From: Ochromonas danica | Taxonomy: Eukaryota > Sar > Chrysophyceae > Chromulinales > Chromulinaceae | NCBI GenBank assembly: GCA_015146655.1 | Contig: VKHL01000039.1 | Span: 124,001 to 188,000 of the forward strand | Direction of reading: 5' to 3' | DNA: 64,000 bases | Shown here: positions 1 through 10,704 of the stretch, piece after piece | How the letters are laid out: the number at the start of each line of letters is the position of its first letter | Numbering within the stretch: the first letter of the stretch is position 1 | Position numbers and translations under genes: made by a program | The notes under the pieces: generated by a model | The model's input: only the letters and a program-made list of their open reading frames with translations | What the model was told of the DNA's origin: nothing | Databases searched by the model: none

Positions 1-330
1 GGCACCATCTACTATTTCGGATACGCAACGAGAGTGGAGCAATTTTCGGAAGATGAGGTGAAGACATTTATGAAGGCTTACATCATCAATGCGAATATTC
101 GGCGCAAGCAGCACATTCAGAGGAACAGTAAGAAGCGCATGAAGGAGATGCATAAGAAGGCTTCTAGGATGAGTAGAGTGTTTCCTGATGATCTAAGTAC
201 CGCTCGTCAGAGTATTTCGTGGAGATTCAGCTTCAGTCTTTCTTCGAAGAGGTTGGCGTCTTCAGTGTTTCTACCAGGTTTCTTGGTTGTTAGTTCCCCT
301 AAGGGAACTACGAGTAATATGCATGTGTAA
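1..330 (+). CDS. 3' fragment of an unknown gene cut by the window edge
   Basis: An open frame runs from base 1 to the stop at 328-330 and has no ATG before residue 24, so it probably continues upstream of the window. The first half is rich in Lys and Arg (motif KKRMKEMHKK) with some aromatic residues ahead of it; the last 40 residues look like low-complexity Ser/Phe sequence. I recognise no domain. A perfect 8-bp hairpin lies over the last codons. The terminal exon may end earlier than drawn, because the tail is not protein-like. It could also be chance open frame. Confidence 0.35.
   Translation, partial: GTIYYFGYATRVEQFSEDEVKTFMKAYIINANIRRKQHIQRNSKKRMKEMHKKASRMSRVFPDDLSTARQSISWRFSFSLSSKRLASSVFLPGFLVVSSPKGTTSNMHV
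291..310. repeat. Perfect 8-bp hairpin
   Basis: TAGTTCCC is followed after the loop CTAA by its exact reverse complement GGGAACTA. It sits at the end of the edge fragment, where a 3'-UTR structure would lie. The function is unknown. Confidence 0.5.
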
Positions 331-1178
331 TTTGGGAACCTTTTCGTATGTTTTTCGTGCATGGACAGGGTCCATACTATTGCCAGCGATTCATTATTAA
401 GATATCCACAACCGAGGCAACATATCTTTTTCCTCCTTGCCTACCTTGCCTACCACATTATTGTGTTTTTGGTTGATGCTATTGTTTTCTTTGATGAGGT
501 TTTGTATTTTTTTGTCTCTTTAATGTATGATCATATTCCTTTTCAATGATATTGCTATTCTGCTGGTGATTTTACATTCCTGCTCATTTTTCATTGTTGT
601 TGAAATTGACTGACAATGATTGGTAAAAGAGACAGTGCCTCTATTTATACGTTATACGGGAGTTGTTTTGTTCCTTTATTCGTTCGCTATTCTGCTTGAT
701 TGTCAAGTGCCTCTTTTCATAGGCTGTTTTGATATCTACATGTTGATGGATATTTTTAGAAGCAACGATTTCATGGATTTTATGGTGTTAATCTGCACCA
801 TAAAATATAAATTATATTATTTTGATCAAATATTAATGTTAATATTGAATCATGTAACAGTGTCGGCAGTTCTACCGACACTGTATACTTGTGGTGAGTG
901 AAGACCATTGACTCTCCAGCAGTTGTGTTCTATAATACTTACACTTATTAGGAGTGTGAGTTGTTCAAAACTGTACAGTATCATGCTAGTACTGTATTAT
1001 GTTAATTATATGTATGTTGTTGTTGTTGATGTAAACTAAAGCCTTCCAAGTGAGGAAGACCTGTAGACCTGTTGTTGAGATCATGTAATCTGAGCCATCT
1101 CAAGTAAAGCTCTCAGATATGTGAGCTAAAGGAAGAGAGCGTTAAGATTTACAGTCAAGACCAGACAAGTGAGGACAT
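331..1178. other. Intergenic region with a hairpin
   Basis: The sequence is T-rich and has no supportable gene. The short hydrophobic open frames here start at non-ATG codons or look like translated T-rich DNA. A perfect 10-bp hairpin lies at 857-884. The right end is the 3' flank of the gamma-carbonic-anhydrase-like gene. Confidence 0.5.
857..884. repeat. Perfect 10-bp hairpin
   Basis: ACAGTGTCGG and CCGACACTGT are exact reverse complements around an 8-base loop (CAGTTCTA). It is isolated in T-rich intergenic DNA. A transcript 3'-end structure or a relic of a small inverted-repeat element are both possible. Confidence 0.5.
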
Positions 1179-2125
1179 CTAATGCTTGATGACACCAAGC
1201 TTCTCAGCATGCTGATAGACAGTGCCATAGGGCAAGAACTCCTCAGCATGATCCTTAGAGAGGAGTTCAATTTTAGTCGCAGATTCCTTCTGAGCATTGA
1301 TCTCTTCCTCAGTAACCTGTCGGATGAGGACAGCAGGGTTACCAGCCCAGAATTCGCCAGCACGCACCAAAGTGTTGCGAACCACCACACTACCAGGTGC
1401 AATGACGGCATTTTCACCAATCTCCACACCAGCCTCCACAACGGCACCTTCACCAATGACAACGTTATTGCCAATAATAGCGGAGGAGATAACAGCCCCT
1501 GAGCCTACAGTCACGAAATCACCAATGTTGACTTCAGCAGGGAATCCAGTGTCCAGAGTCTTGACAGTGGTAATGACAGCACGATCTTGGATGTTAGAAC
1601 CAGTGCCAACAATAATAGAGTTCTTGTCACCACGAAGAACAGCACCGTACCAGATCTGTTATCAAGCCATCAAAGGTTGAAACATAAGAAATTCATCCAA
1701 TGTATATATGATGAATTGATTCGATTTCTCACCGAGACGTCATTGTAGAGCAACACCTTGCCAATGACAGAGGCATTAGGAGCCACGAAAACACCAGCAG
1801 CAACCACAGGTTTCTAACCATTCAGAAACCAAAACAGAAGCAACAACAACAACCACAACAACAACAATTGATGAGAATTATGTCATAAATGAGTATTACA
1901 AGCAAATTCCAACAATAGAGCTTTGATAGTCTTCATACGAAAAAAATAGTGAATGAGTAGGTCATGAAAACAAGAGCTCACCTTGTCATAGAGATTCATG
2001 ACAGGACGATGTCTGGCATAAGTCTCATTAAAGATATCCCTTTCCGCAATGGTTAAACCTAAACGGTCCAAAGCTTGTCCAGTCTCACGAAAAGCTCTAC
2101 CTAAGAGATGAACAGCACGTCTCAT
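1179..2125 (-). CDS. Gamma-carbonic-anhydrase-like protein, probable mitochondrial complex I subunit
   Basis: Three exons (2125-1982, 1813-1733, 1655-1179) join in frame with GT-AG introns and give 233 residues, the usual family length. The N-terminus carries the plant-type signature RETGQALDRLG and HRPVMNLYDK. The body is a left-handed beta-helix of hexapeptide repeats (IWYGAVLRGD, GTNIQDRAVI, GNNVVIGEGA). In plants and protists this family forms the matrix-facing domain of respiratory complex I. The His residues that bind zinc in active enzymes are not visible: the segment after NIQD reads RAVITT, and the later loop has no GHSA-like motif. It is therefore probably a non-catalytic structural (GCAL-like) member. 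Met at 2125 is chosen because homology begins there. It is divergent from ftsZ. Confidence 0.88.
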
Positions 2126-2647
2126 CTTTTTTTTCCGATTAATTAAATTTTCTAGACGGAGGGAAGGTTGGGGTGGTGATTTGCTGCTGCCCTTGTCACT
2201 TGCTGCCTTCTTGATGGGATGAGATGATGGCGGGCTGGTCACTACTACACACAGTGAGGGAAGAGAAAAGTCCATCTTTTCCTAGAACAATCTCCTGTTT
2301 TTTGACTTAAGTGAATCTTGAATTATTAGGAAATAGAGTTTGATCGATTGGGTTACCATGGAAAAGTGAATACTGGCCTCTGATAATCTCTAGATTTCAG
2401 AGTTGAGCAAAATCTTGGATTATTAGAAAGTCAAGTTTATTCATTCTCTTGTTTGGTGGCAGTGGCAGTGACAGTGACAGTGGGCAGTGTGTTCTGTGTC
2501 TCTGTGTGCACTGTGCAGTGCTTCTCTGTGCTGTGAGGATGCAAGGCAGCAATCCATTCTCCTCAATAAATTCGAAAAGAAAGACAAACAATAACCAAGA
2601 AGAAGAAGAAGAAGAAGAAGAAGAAGAGAATCTTTATATATAGAATC
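2126..2647. other. Divergent intergenic region between the gamma-CA-like gene and ftsZ
   Basis: This is a shared upstream region. It holds GTGACA/CAGTG-type short tandem repeats at about 2457-2490 and a (GAA)n tract at 2597-2627 just before the ftsZ start. No gene was found. Confidence 0.5.
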
Positions 2648-4300
2648 ATGAACTATCCTAGCAAGATCTCTTCCTTCTCTTTGACATGGTTATTCATGAT
2701 CATCCTTTTGATTTGCTTTCTATTCTATACAGAAGGATTGAAAATGTCATCAGGACAACAACAATTCCCATTATTCCAACAAAATCGTCTTTTTCATAAT
2801 GCCATTCAAATTTCACATAATTCTAAATTAGGTGAGTCATTCACTACCTTCAATTCACTTCTTTTGTCTTCTCTGTTGCTTATCAGCAGTGAATGAATGC
2901 AATCAAATTTGTGTATGTGGTGGTGGTGGACGTGGTGGCGGACGTGGTGCTAGGGCATGGCAAAAGGCTGCAAGGGGGTGCACTAGCTGCTGGTAATGCA
3001 GGTATTCTACCTGATGGAGGGATATCCCCATGTGTTATAAAGGTATCCCGTTTCTCTCCCTTGTCTATCATACACTCTCTCTTACACCAACCTACCCTTC
3101 TCTATACCCCTCTGGTCATTCATTGTTCTGCAGGTCATTGGTGTAGGTGGTGGTGGAGGAAATGCTGTCTTGCGTATGATTGAAACCGGTGTTTCAGGAG
3201 TTGACTTTATTGCTGTTAATACTGATTTACAAGCGATTTCACGTTTTGGAACCTATGCACAGACATTGAATATTGGCAAAGAAGTTACTCGTGGTTTAGG
3301 TGCTGGTGGTATTCCTGATAATGGTCGTAAAGCTGCAGAAGAAAGCCGGGCAGACATTGCTCGTCTTGTGAGTGGAAGTGATTTAGTGTTTGTCACAGCT
3401 GGTATGGGAGGTGGAACAGGATCAGGTGCTGCCCCTATTGTAGCTGAGATTGCACGCGAACAAGGTGCTCTTACAGTAGGTGTTGTAACAAAACCTTTTG
3501 GTTTTGAAGGAAGAAAACGTATGCAACAAGCTTTAGCAGCTATTGAACGTCTTCGCGCAGTTGTTGATACATTGATTATTGTCTCCAATGATCGATTATT
3601 ACAAATTATACCAGAGAACACTCCTTTACAGTCTGCTTTTGCTGTAGCTGATGATGTTCTTAGACAGGGTGTGGTTGGTATATCAGAGATTATCATTCGT
3701 CCAGGTTTAATTAATGTCGATTTTGCAGATGTACGTGCTATTATGGGTGATGCTGGTACTGCTTTGATGGGTATCGGACGTGGTAATGGTCGTACCCGAG
3801 CAAGTGATGCAGCAGCTGCTGCCATTTCTTCACCTTTATTAGACTTCCCCATTGAGAAAGCTCGTGGGGTTGTATTTAATATTGTAGGTGGCAGTGACCT
3901 AACTTTACAGGAGATCAATGCTGCAGCAGAGGTCATCTATGAAGCTGTTGATCCTGATGCTAACATTATCTTTGGTGCCTTGGTGGACGATAGTATGCAA
4001 GGAGATGTGGCTATTACTGTTATTGCTACAGGTTTTCCTGTCAAAGGACAGGAAGATGATCAACCACCTGCTGCACTGTTAAGACCTACCACTTCAACAC
4101 CAAACAATGCACAACAACAACAAACCATTGGTGAAGCCATGCGATTAGCAGCTCGTCAAAAGGCATTGGAGACACAACAACGAATCTCTTCAACTCCACC
4201 TACTTCTTCCACAACAACTCCTAATCGATCCTCTCGTATTATTTCAACGGAAGATAATGACTTCCCAGACTTTTTGAATAAGCTCAAGAAGAAGCGATAA
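2648..4300 (+). CDS. ftsZ: Plastid-type cell-division GTPase FtsZ, nuclear-encoded
   Basis: FtsZ polymerises into the division ring of bacteria and organelles. Exons are 2648-2831, 2890-3042 and 3134-4300. Exon 3 has [10 protein letters not shown], the GTP-binding signature GGGTGSG, NTDLQA, and a C-terminal NDFPDFLNK peptide like the tail that binds partners in bacteria. [15 protein letters not shown] resembles cyanobacterial/plastid FtsZ, not the alphaproteobacterial mitochondrial type. Exon 1 encodes a strongly hydrophobic signal peptide (about residues 14-30), fitting import through the ER into a complex plastid. Odd point: the acceptor at 2889 has the best pyrimidine tract, but exon 2 then reads a Gly/Arg-rich segment into a stop. 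Dropping one G from the G5 run at 2974-2978 restores the frame to CVIK. Acceptors at 2953, 2974 or 2986 would also keep the frame but are poor. Function is sure; exon 2 is not. Confidence 0.9.
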
Positions 4301-5035
4301 AGCAACTCTCAACATTGTTGTTGTTGCTGCTGTGATTGTTTCTGTGTTGAGTGTGCGAAAGAAAGGGGTAGGCAATATAAGACAAAGGAAAGGAGTGGAT
4401 TAGCTAGCGAGTGGATTGAAATCTATCTTGTTTGCGTAATTTGCATGACAGTACCCATGTTTCGTTTAATGATTGATGGGATGGATTCCTTTAGGAGTAA
4501 GCGTTAAATCAACTCTTCCACTTGATTAACCTTTGATTCACTTTCTTCTTTTGCATCATCTCGATGTTTTTCTGTTAGTGTTGTTGTTGTTGTTGTTATT
4601 ACTATTGTTATCTAATAGTAATAACTAAACGCATCAATCAAGAGGTTTAGTAGAAATTTCACTTTGTTTTATACTCGTTTTGCCACAGCACAGCAGTCAT
4701 TAACAGTTCTACCTGCTAGACTATCGTATCCATATAGGCAATGTTTTACCGTATAATGTAGTTAATTAACACAACTTCGACCTAAGTCATCCAAAATGCG
4801 CATCATGACAAGTAGCCGACAAGGAAGAAGACAGAGCGAGATTACTCATATACCAACACTCAAACTTTCTTTGTGCTCTTTGCAAAGATAGCAGATATAT
4901 GTAACGACAAGAGTAATAAAAATAGCATACTAAACAAAAGAAGACGAAGAAAAGTATATATACAGAATAAATCCCTTTTTATTGTCTCTTCTTTCTCCTC
5001 TCAACATCCATCCCTTCCAGCCTTTCTTTCTCTCT
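4301..5035. other. Intergenic region between convergent ftsZ and the ankyrin gene
   Basis: No gene was found. It contains GTT/GCT microsatellite-like tracts and a perfect 12-bp hairpin at 4595-4625. Confidence 0.5.
4595..4625. repeat. Perfect 12-bp hairpin downstream of ftsZ
   Basis: GTTATTACTATT and AATAGTAATAAC are exact reverse complements around the loop GTTATCT, about 295 bp after the ftsZ stop. A role in 3'-end formation is possible but unproven; the stem is AT-rich. Confidence 0.5.
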
Positions 5036-6519
5036 TTATCCTTTAAAAGCAAAGTAGCCTGAGACACGACCTTTGAAGGTTGATTGAGAACGCATATAAG
5101 CCACAGCAGCTGAAGAAGCATATCCAGTAAGACTGACAACTTCGCGAAGAAGTGCTGCTTCGCCTTTCTCTTTAAGTGCAGCAATTAAAGCAGCATCAGG
5201 CTTACGACTTTGATATTCCGCAAAGAACAAGGCTGTTTGTCCATCCTAGTATAACAGTCACAGTCACAATCATAACCATTATCATCTTGTTGATGACAAA
5301 AACAGTGTATTACTATATCAACTCACTCTGTTTTGGATATTCACATCAATATCAGGATGATTCAACAAATAAAAAGCAACTTTACTGTCTCCATTACGAC
5401 AAACTGTCATAAGAACAGTATCACCATCTTCATCTTGATCATTTACATTGAGACTAGGATGGGCTAAGACAGCTTCAACCACTTCTGTGAAGGCTAACTG
5501 TTGACAACACGTCCAAGCCAACACACTTTGTCCACGCTATAAACAACTCAATTAGAACATTTTGTCCATTGATAGATAGATAATGCAAAACAATAGAGTA
5601 GTCCCTTACATTATCTTTGGCATTAACATCAATATCAGGATGTGCCAAGAGCATTTTCAACACATGCAAGAAATTAAATAATTTAGCTGATCGATTACAT
5701 TGTAAATCAGCTAATAGCATAAGTAATGGAGTCATTCCATCAACATCACGCATATTCACATTAATTCCAGGATGAGATAATAGTTTTTCAATAAGAGCAG
5801 GACGATGAGTCATATGTAGTACACCACGATGAAAGACGACATCATCTTGTGCATTAATATTTACACCTGGTCTACGAATTAACTCTTCTGCTAAATGTTC
5901 ATCTCCAAAGATGCAACAATAACTTAAAGAATTAATAGAATTATCTGCCATAGTCAGATGGAAAGGTTGACAATAGTCTGTTTCCATAGCTGTGAAGGAG
6001 TTAATAGCACCTCGAAATGACCGCATCTATCCACCACCGCCAACACCACCACACAACCAAGAAGAATAAGAAGACATGATATTAGCTATCAATTAACAGA
6101 CTCTGGTAGGGTAGGTAGAGAGAGCACAACTTACATCTTCGAAAGGTTCTTGTACATCCACACCTTCTTGATACAATAGTCTTAACATCTCAGGACTACT
6201 TCCTCCTTGATAATCACTTTCTTCACATGCTAATGTGTACAATTGATGTAAATTCTACCCCCCACGCATCATTCCTTAAGGTCAGACCATAGTACACATA
6301 CAGGGGAGGGGGGTGGGTAGGATGGCTTACATTCATGTCATCAGGATTATTCCAAAATGGATCATTTCGATCAATTTCATTGAAAAGATAATGACGTAAA
6401 TGATGAATAGAACCATTTACAATAGCAGACTGAAGACGTCCAGCTAAGATACTGAAATTCGTCAGTGAATTTGTCTCATCTTCACCATCATCTTCTATCA
6501 TCATCATATTCATATCCAT
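5036..6519 (-). CDS. Ankyrin-repeat protein
   Basis: Five exons (6519-6331, 6254-6135, 6026-5610, 5536-5327, 5245-5036) join in phase 0 and give 381 residues. Ankyrin-type helical repeats recur with the phrase HPxIxVNxxD (HPGINVNMRD, HPDIDVNAKD, HPSLNVNDQD, HPDIDVNIQN), each before a TPLL- or TVLM-like helix. About seven repeats can be seen. The N-terminus is acidic and Met-rich and the C-terminus is a short basic tail. There is no signal peptide, TM segment or second domain, so it is probably a cytosolic protein-binding scaffold; the partner cannot be told. A short TGAC tandem repeat lies directly upstream of the start. Confidence 0.85.
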
Positions 6520-8208
6520 GACTGACTGACTGACTGACTGACTGACTTATATCGAGTTAAAATAATAGCTATGAGATCTGTTATGAGACTACTAACAGGG
6601 CTAACCGATCACTTTAATTTTTGGGTGAGCGGTTAGAGGATGTACCTTCTTCCCCACAACAAAGAAAAGATGGGGAAAAGATGTTACTCGTTGCTCTTCC
6701 CCCTCGTATCGTTCAGGTGAAAGAAGAGGAAAGGGAGAAGGTAGTTGGAGGTGACAGACGTGGACGTCGGGGTCGTTCTTGGTTTGCGACCCTGTCTGCA
6801 GTCGTGTGTCATCTTTCGAAACTCTTTTCCTCTTCCATTTGCCGATGAGGTGACGGGGTGAGTGGAGTGAAGGGAATTCCTTAATTGACTTGCTAAGCAA
6901 TTCCTTTATTGGAAGGAAATTCCTTAAATCAAATCCCCATCATTCTGTTATAATTGATGATGTTGATATATTTACTACATGCAGCCGCCACAATCAAACT
7001 CAATTTCAGACATCCTTGTAACACCGTAAACTCTGATCAAACAGGGGGAAAAGGTGACTGTTGGTAAGATGCGATGATATTCTTCAAAAGAATGGTTAAG
7101 CAAAGAAAAAGAAAACTTCGATGATGACAAGCTCGCCGTCTTATTGAGTCATTACTATATGCCATTGGGTGTGATAGTATAGATAGACGATGGACTTCTT
7201 TCCTCAAGTTTTATGTATCTGCTGGGTGTCTTTGCAGGTTATTAAACTCATGTTTCGTGGCGAGCCGCGTCGGTCATTCCCAACCTTAAAGGATCTTTCT
7301 TTAGATTAGACTACGGATGAGATGCTTCTGACAATCGGCCTCGTTGAAAATCAGATTCTCTGGGTGTATTCAATCTTATGCCAGAGAGAATGATTTCTAT
7401 GATGTTCTCTGTCTCTGTCTCATCAGAGATGTGTTGAAAAACCTGACGGTTGGGCACACTGCATGATCTAAAATTCGAGATAACAAATGAAAATTGATCA
7501 CATCACCCCACACAGATGATGTTTATTTGTATAACTTCCGTATGCACTGCATATCTGCTTCGTTGAGAAGAGGAAATTGCAAGCAGGTGACATATAGTCC
7601 ATGTTGGAATCATGATGAAAACATACCAGATTAAGTTCTACACATCAAAATTTCCCTATCCTTTGATCTATTTGAATAGTTTGTGTCCAAGGCAAGACAA
7701 GAGTGTCTCACATTAAGACACATCACAGATCTTGGGAAGTGTTTGATATAGTTATGTGGAATCTCATAATGCCAATCTAAATTCTTTCTCCTTAACAGAT
7801 AAGCTTTTGACTGAGTTGTTCATCTAAGAGGTTGCCAGTGGGCTAAAGACTAGAGTTTGTAAAGAGGTTGTAGTTTACAAATAGCAACAAAGTTCCCAAT
7901 TTGTAAACTACAAGGAGGGTCTATTATCTTCAAACGATATTATCTATGCTTGCATATAGCTTCCCTAACTAGTTTCTAACTTTCCAACACCAATCAATGC
8001 ACCGCCTTGAATTAAATATTCCATGAAAATATTCCATGGAATAGTTCCTTTGAAAAATAAATACAACTCATAATTAGATAAGTAATTACATAACAAGAAA
8101 TAACGAACATCTTGATCCATCCTGCAATTCAGTTCAACTGTGACTATTAAGAATCATACATAGATCAACCGATTCTACAAAACTAGTAGTTGAATCCAAG
8201 GAAAGAAG
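6520..8208. other. Longest gene-free stretch in the window
   Basis: About 1.7 kb with no convincing open frame, tRNA or repeat family. At 6519-6546 there is a (TGAC)n tract. An imperfect 12-bp inverted repeat (CTAACCGATCAC / GTGAGCGGTTAG, one mismatch) is at 6601-6636. The right end is the upstream region of the sugar transporter. An unrecognised non-coding RNA cannot be excluded. Confidence 0.45.
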
Positions 8209-9493
8209 ATGGATAACAAGAAAGAGATGTCATTGGAATCCCCAGGGACATGGAAGATTAAAGTGGGAGTCTTGTTAACTCTTTGTTGTCAAAATGCTGG
8301 TCATGCTCTTGTGGCAAGGTATTCTCAGGTAAGAGATTAGATCTCTTTCTCTTGTTTATGGGACATTTTTTCCAGATATGTTGTTGTTATATTTCTCGTA
8401 TTATATTTGTATTTTTTTATTTTTTGTTTTATTTTTGTTTTATTTTCATGTTTTGTGTTGTTTTTGTTTTTTGAATTAGGGTGTATTAAAAGAATCTTAT
8501 TCTGGTTCTGAAGTAGTTCTAGTAGCAGAATTAATGAAATTAATTTTCTCTGCTATTCTTGTTCTTACTGAGAAAAATGATAATGAAAATAATATCAATA
8601 ATATTAATAATCCCAATATCAATAATACTAGCTCAACAACTCATGGATTAATGCGATTATTCTGGTTATTAATTCATGCACAGAAGATTATTATCCTTGT
8701 AATCTTATATAGTGTAGCTAATATATTATCCTATTTCGCATTAGCAAGAGTTGATGCTGCCTTGTATACTGTTGTCTTACAACTCAAAATTCTCACCACA
8801 GCAGCATTTTCGGTCATTTTCTTAGGAAGATCCTTCTCTGGTGCAAAATGGCGTGCATTGATTTTATTAGTCTTTGGATGTATTCTGGTTGCATCTCCTG
8901 CTTTTGATCGAGATCGAGAAGAGGATTATTCTGCCACAACGAATACTTCTTCCTTGGGACATGTTGTCAATGTTGCTCTTGGTATAGCAGCTATTCTCGT
9001 CATGGTTACTGTAAGTGGATATACTGCCGTTTATTTTGAAAGCATGTTAAAGAAAGAGAAGATTTCTGTCTGGGAGAGAAATTTCCAACTTGCCTTTTAC
9101 TCTGTCTTGTTATTGATTCTAATTATTACCTCGGAGATGTCTTATCAAAGCAATAACATGTTTGGATCATCCGAAAATCTCGCATCTACTACTCAATTAG
9201 CTGGAGGTGCATCAGCATCAGCAGTATGGTTTAAATGGCCACGATTATTTAAAGGATGGACTTTTAATGCCTTTTTGTTAGCTGTAATCCAAGCTGGAGG
9301 TGGTTTACTAGTTGCTGCAACATTGAAATATGCTGACTCAATCTTGAAAACACTAGCTACATCAGGTTCCATTGTACTGTCGGCAATATTAGGATATCTT
9401 TTACTTGGAGCAGATCTTGATATCTTTGTCAGTATAGGTTGTTGTTGTACTATTTTGGCTATTTGCAATTATTCACTGGATACTACCGACTAG
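8209..9493 (+). CDS. Nucleotide-sugar transporter, SLC35A-like
   Basis: Two exons (8209-8328, 8480-9493) give 377 residues. The family exchanges cytosolic UDP- or CMP-sugars for nucleoside monophosphates across the Golgi or ER membrane, supplying luminal glycosylation. The N-terminus has the family start (helix 1, then RYSQ and a SEVVLVAELMKL helix that spans the splice junction). Later motifs are YFALARVDAALYTVVLQLKI, the helix containing GLLVAATLKYAD, and LATSGSIVLSA near the end. About ten TM helices can be drawn. An Asn-rich insert (about residues 75-90) lies in the second loop. The substrate cannot be read from sequence. Ribophorin II nearby serves the same glycosylation route, probably by chance. 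Confidence 0.88.
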
Positions 9494-9720
9494 GTCAAGC
9501 ACTGCGGACTAAGAGGTGCTTATTTTGTTATGAGATGTCATTTCATTCGGGTTATGTGTTGGTTAAGGGTTAAGGGTTGATACAATAGACAGAACGAGTA
9601 GTTGGTTTATTTGTGAGAATATTAATTTGTGTGAGTGACGATGTGATATTCTTGTAAATAGTCATGCAAGTAAACTCAAACAGATTTTTTGTTTTTTCTC
9701 CTTAGATTCATTTAGTTCGT

Positions 9721-10536
9721 CTACGTTCTTTTTGAAAACCCTCTCACTTTTTCTAGTCTTTCTTTATGTGCTTTGCCTTCAAGATGGCCCTGTAATTGAT
9801 CGGGAGATGTGAATTGTTTACGACAGAGAGAACAAAAGCTCAACTTTCTTTCTAATTCAACTGCCTTGCGGTGACTTTCACTCTCTTTATGATTGGTCAA
9901 TTCTTCTATTGATTGTCCTTGATACTTGCAAACACGACAATAAAAAGGTTTCTTTTCTAATGATGCAGGTTGATAATTTCGTAATTGTTCTGCAATAGTT
10001 TTCTCTAATCCTGAAGCAACAGAAGCTTGTGTAAGAGCATCTGCTATACTTAACTTCTTTGGACGAAATAAATTTTGTTGTTGTTGATGATGTGGTTTGT
10101 TCTTGTCAGCGAATTTACAAGATGCAGCTGGAAGAAGATTCTTAGGAAGAGGTTGAATCTTCAATTCAGGCTTAAGAGATGTCAGGATGCCACCTTGATT
10201 GATGAGAAGACCATCGCCTGAGTCGTCAGACTCTTTCTCGCTCTCATCGTCATTCTCACTATTCTCTTCCTCATCACTGCTATTATCACTTCCAATTTCT
10301 TGTTCTAATTTCGCTATTTCTTCTTCTAAAGTGAGAATCTTCGCTTTAGGTAAGATTTTATTTTCATTTGTATCATCTCTTGGTCGTTTAGCTCTCAATA
10401 ATTGAGCAATAGGTCTTGTAATAGGTTTCATTTTCCAATTTACTGTCATGGAGACCATTCCAGACCATTCCATGTCAAATTCCACACTGCCTTCCATACC
10501 ACATTCCATGGAAATGATAACTTGGCTCAAAGTCAT
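9721..10536 (-). CDS. Protein with two U1-type C2H2 zinc fingers
   Basis: A single 271-residue exon. The C-terminus has two fingers of the U1/matrin class: CRVC followed 12 residues on by HKESESH, and CSLC followed by HLEGKAH. The longer His-His spacing and basic ends are typical of RNA-binding or spliceosome-linked fingers, not of DNA-binding transcription factors. Upstream are a basic patch (RAKRPRD), a strongly acidic Glu/Asp/Ser region (about residues 80-110) and a short Gln run. It is probably nuclear. The N-terminus is Met-rich because of repeated TTCCAT sequence, so the true start may be a later Met. No exact orthologue is recognised. Confidence 0.8.
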   Translation of the reverse strand: MTLSQVIISMECGMEGSVEFDMEWSGMVSMTVNWKMKPITRPIAQLLRAKRPRDDTNENKILPKAKILTLEEEIAKLEQEIGSDNSSDEEENSENDDESEKESDDSGDGLLINQGGILTSLKPELKIQPLPKNLLPAASCKFADKNKPHHQQQQNLFRPKKLSIADALTQASVASGLEKTIAEQLRNYQPASLEKKPFYCRVCKYQGQSIEELTNHKESESHRKAVELERKLSFCSLCRKQFTSPDQLQGHLEGKAHKERLEKVRGFSKRT

Positions 10537-10704
10537 CGTGCCGCGTGTATTTATCTGGCAGACTGGTTATCTGGGGTAAACTGTGTGTTGTTGTTGCCTC
10601 TCATCATATAGTGTGGCTGGGCAATCCAATCAGAGGATCAAAATCTTTCCATTCCTTCCCCTGATAGTAAAAAGGAAATTAAATATATCATCATCCTTAG
10701 AATC

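Noticed and set aside
361-901. Two hydrophobic open frames on the plus strand
   Set aside because: T-rich DNA gives long Phe/Leu/Ile frames by chance; one starts at TTG and neither shows domain, splice or start context.
3253-3936. Long open frame antisense to ftsZ
   Set aside because: It mirrors exon 3 of ftsZ and its composition (Ser/Arg/Ala-rich) is the expected shadow.
6601-6636. Inverted repeat as ends of a small DNA transposon
   Set aside because: The arms are only 12 bases apart, with a mismatch and no target-site duplication or internal sequence; it is at most a hairpin.
7060-7460. C/D-box snoRNA-like motifs (ATGATGA, CTGA)
   Set aside because: The boxes are not at workable spacing and no terminal stem is present.
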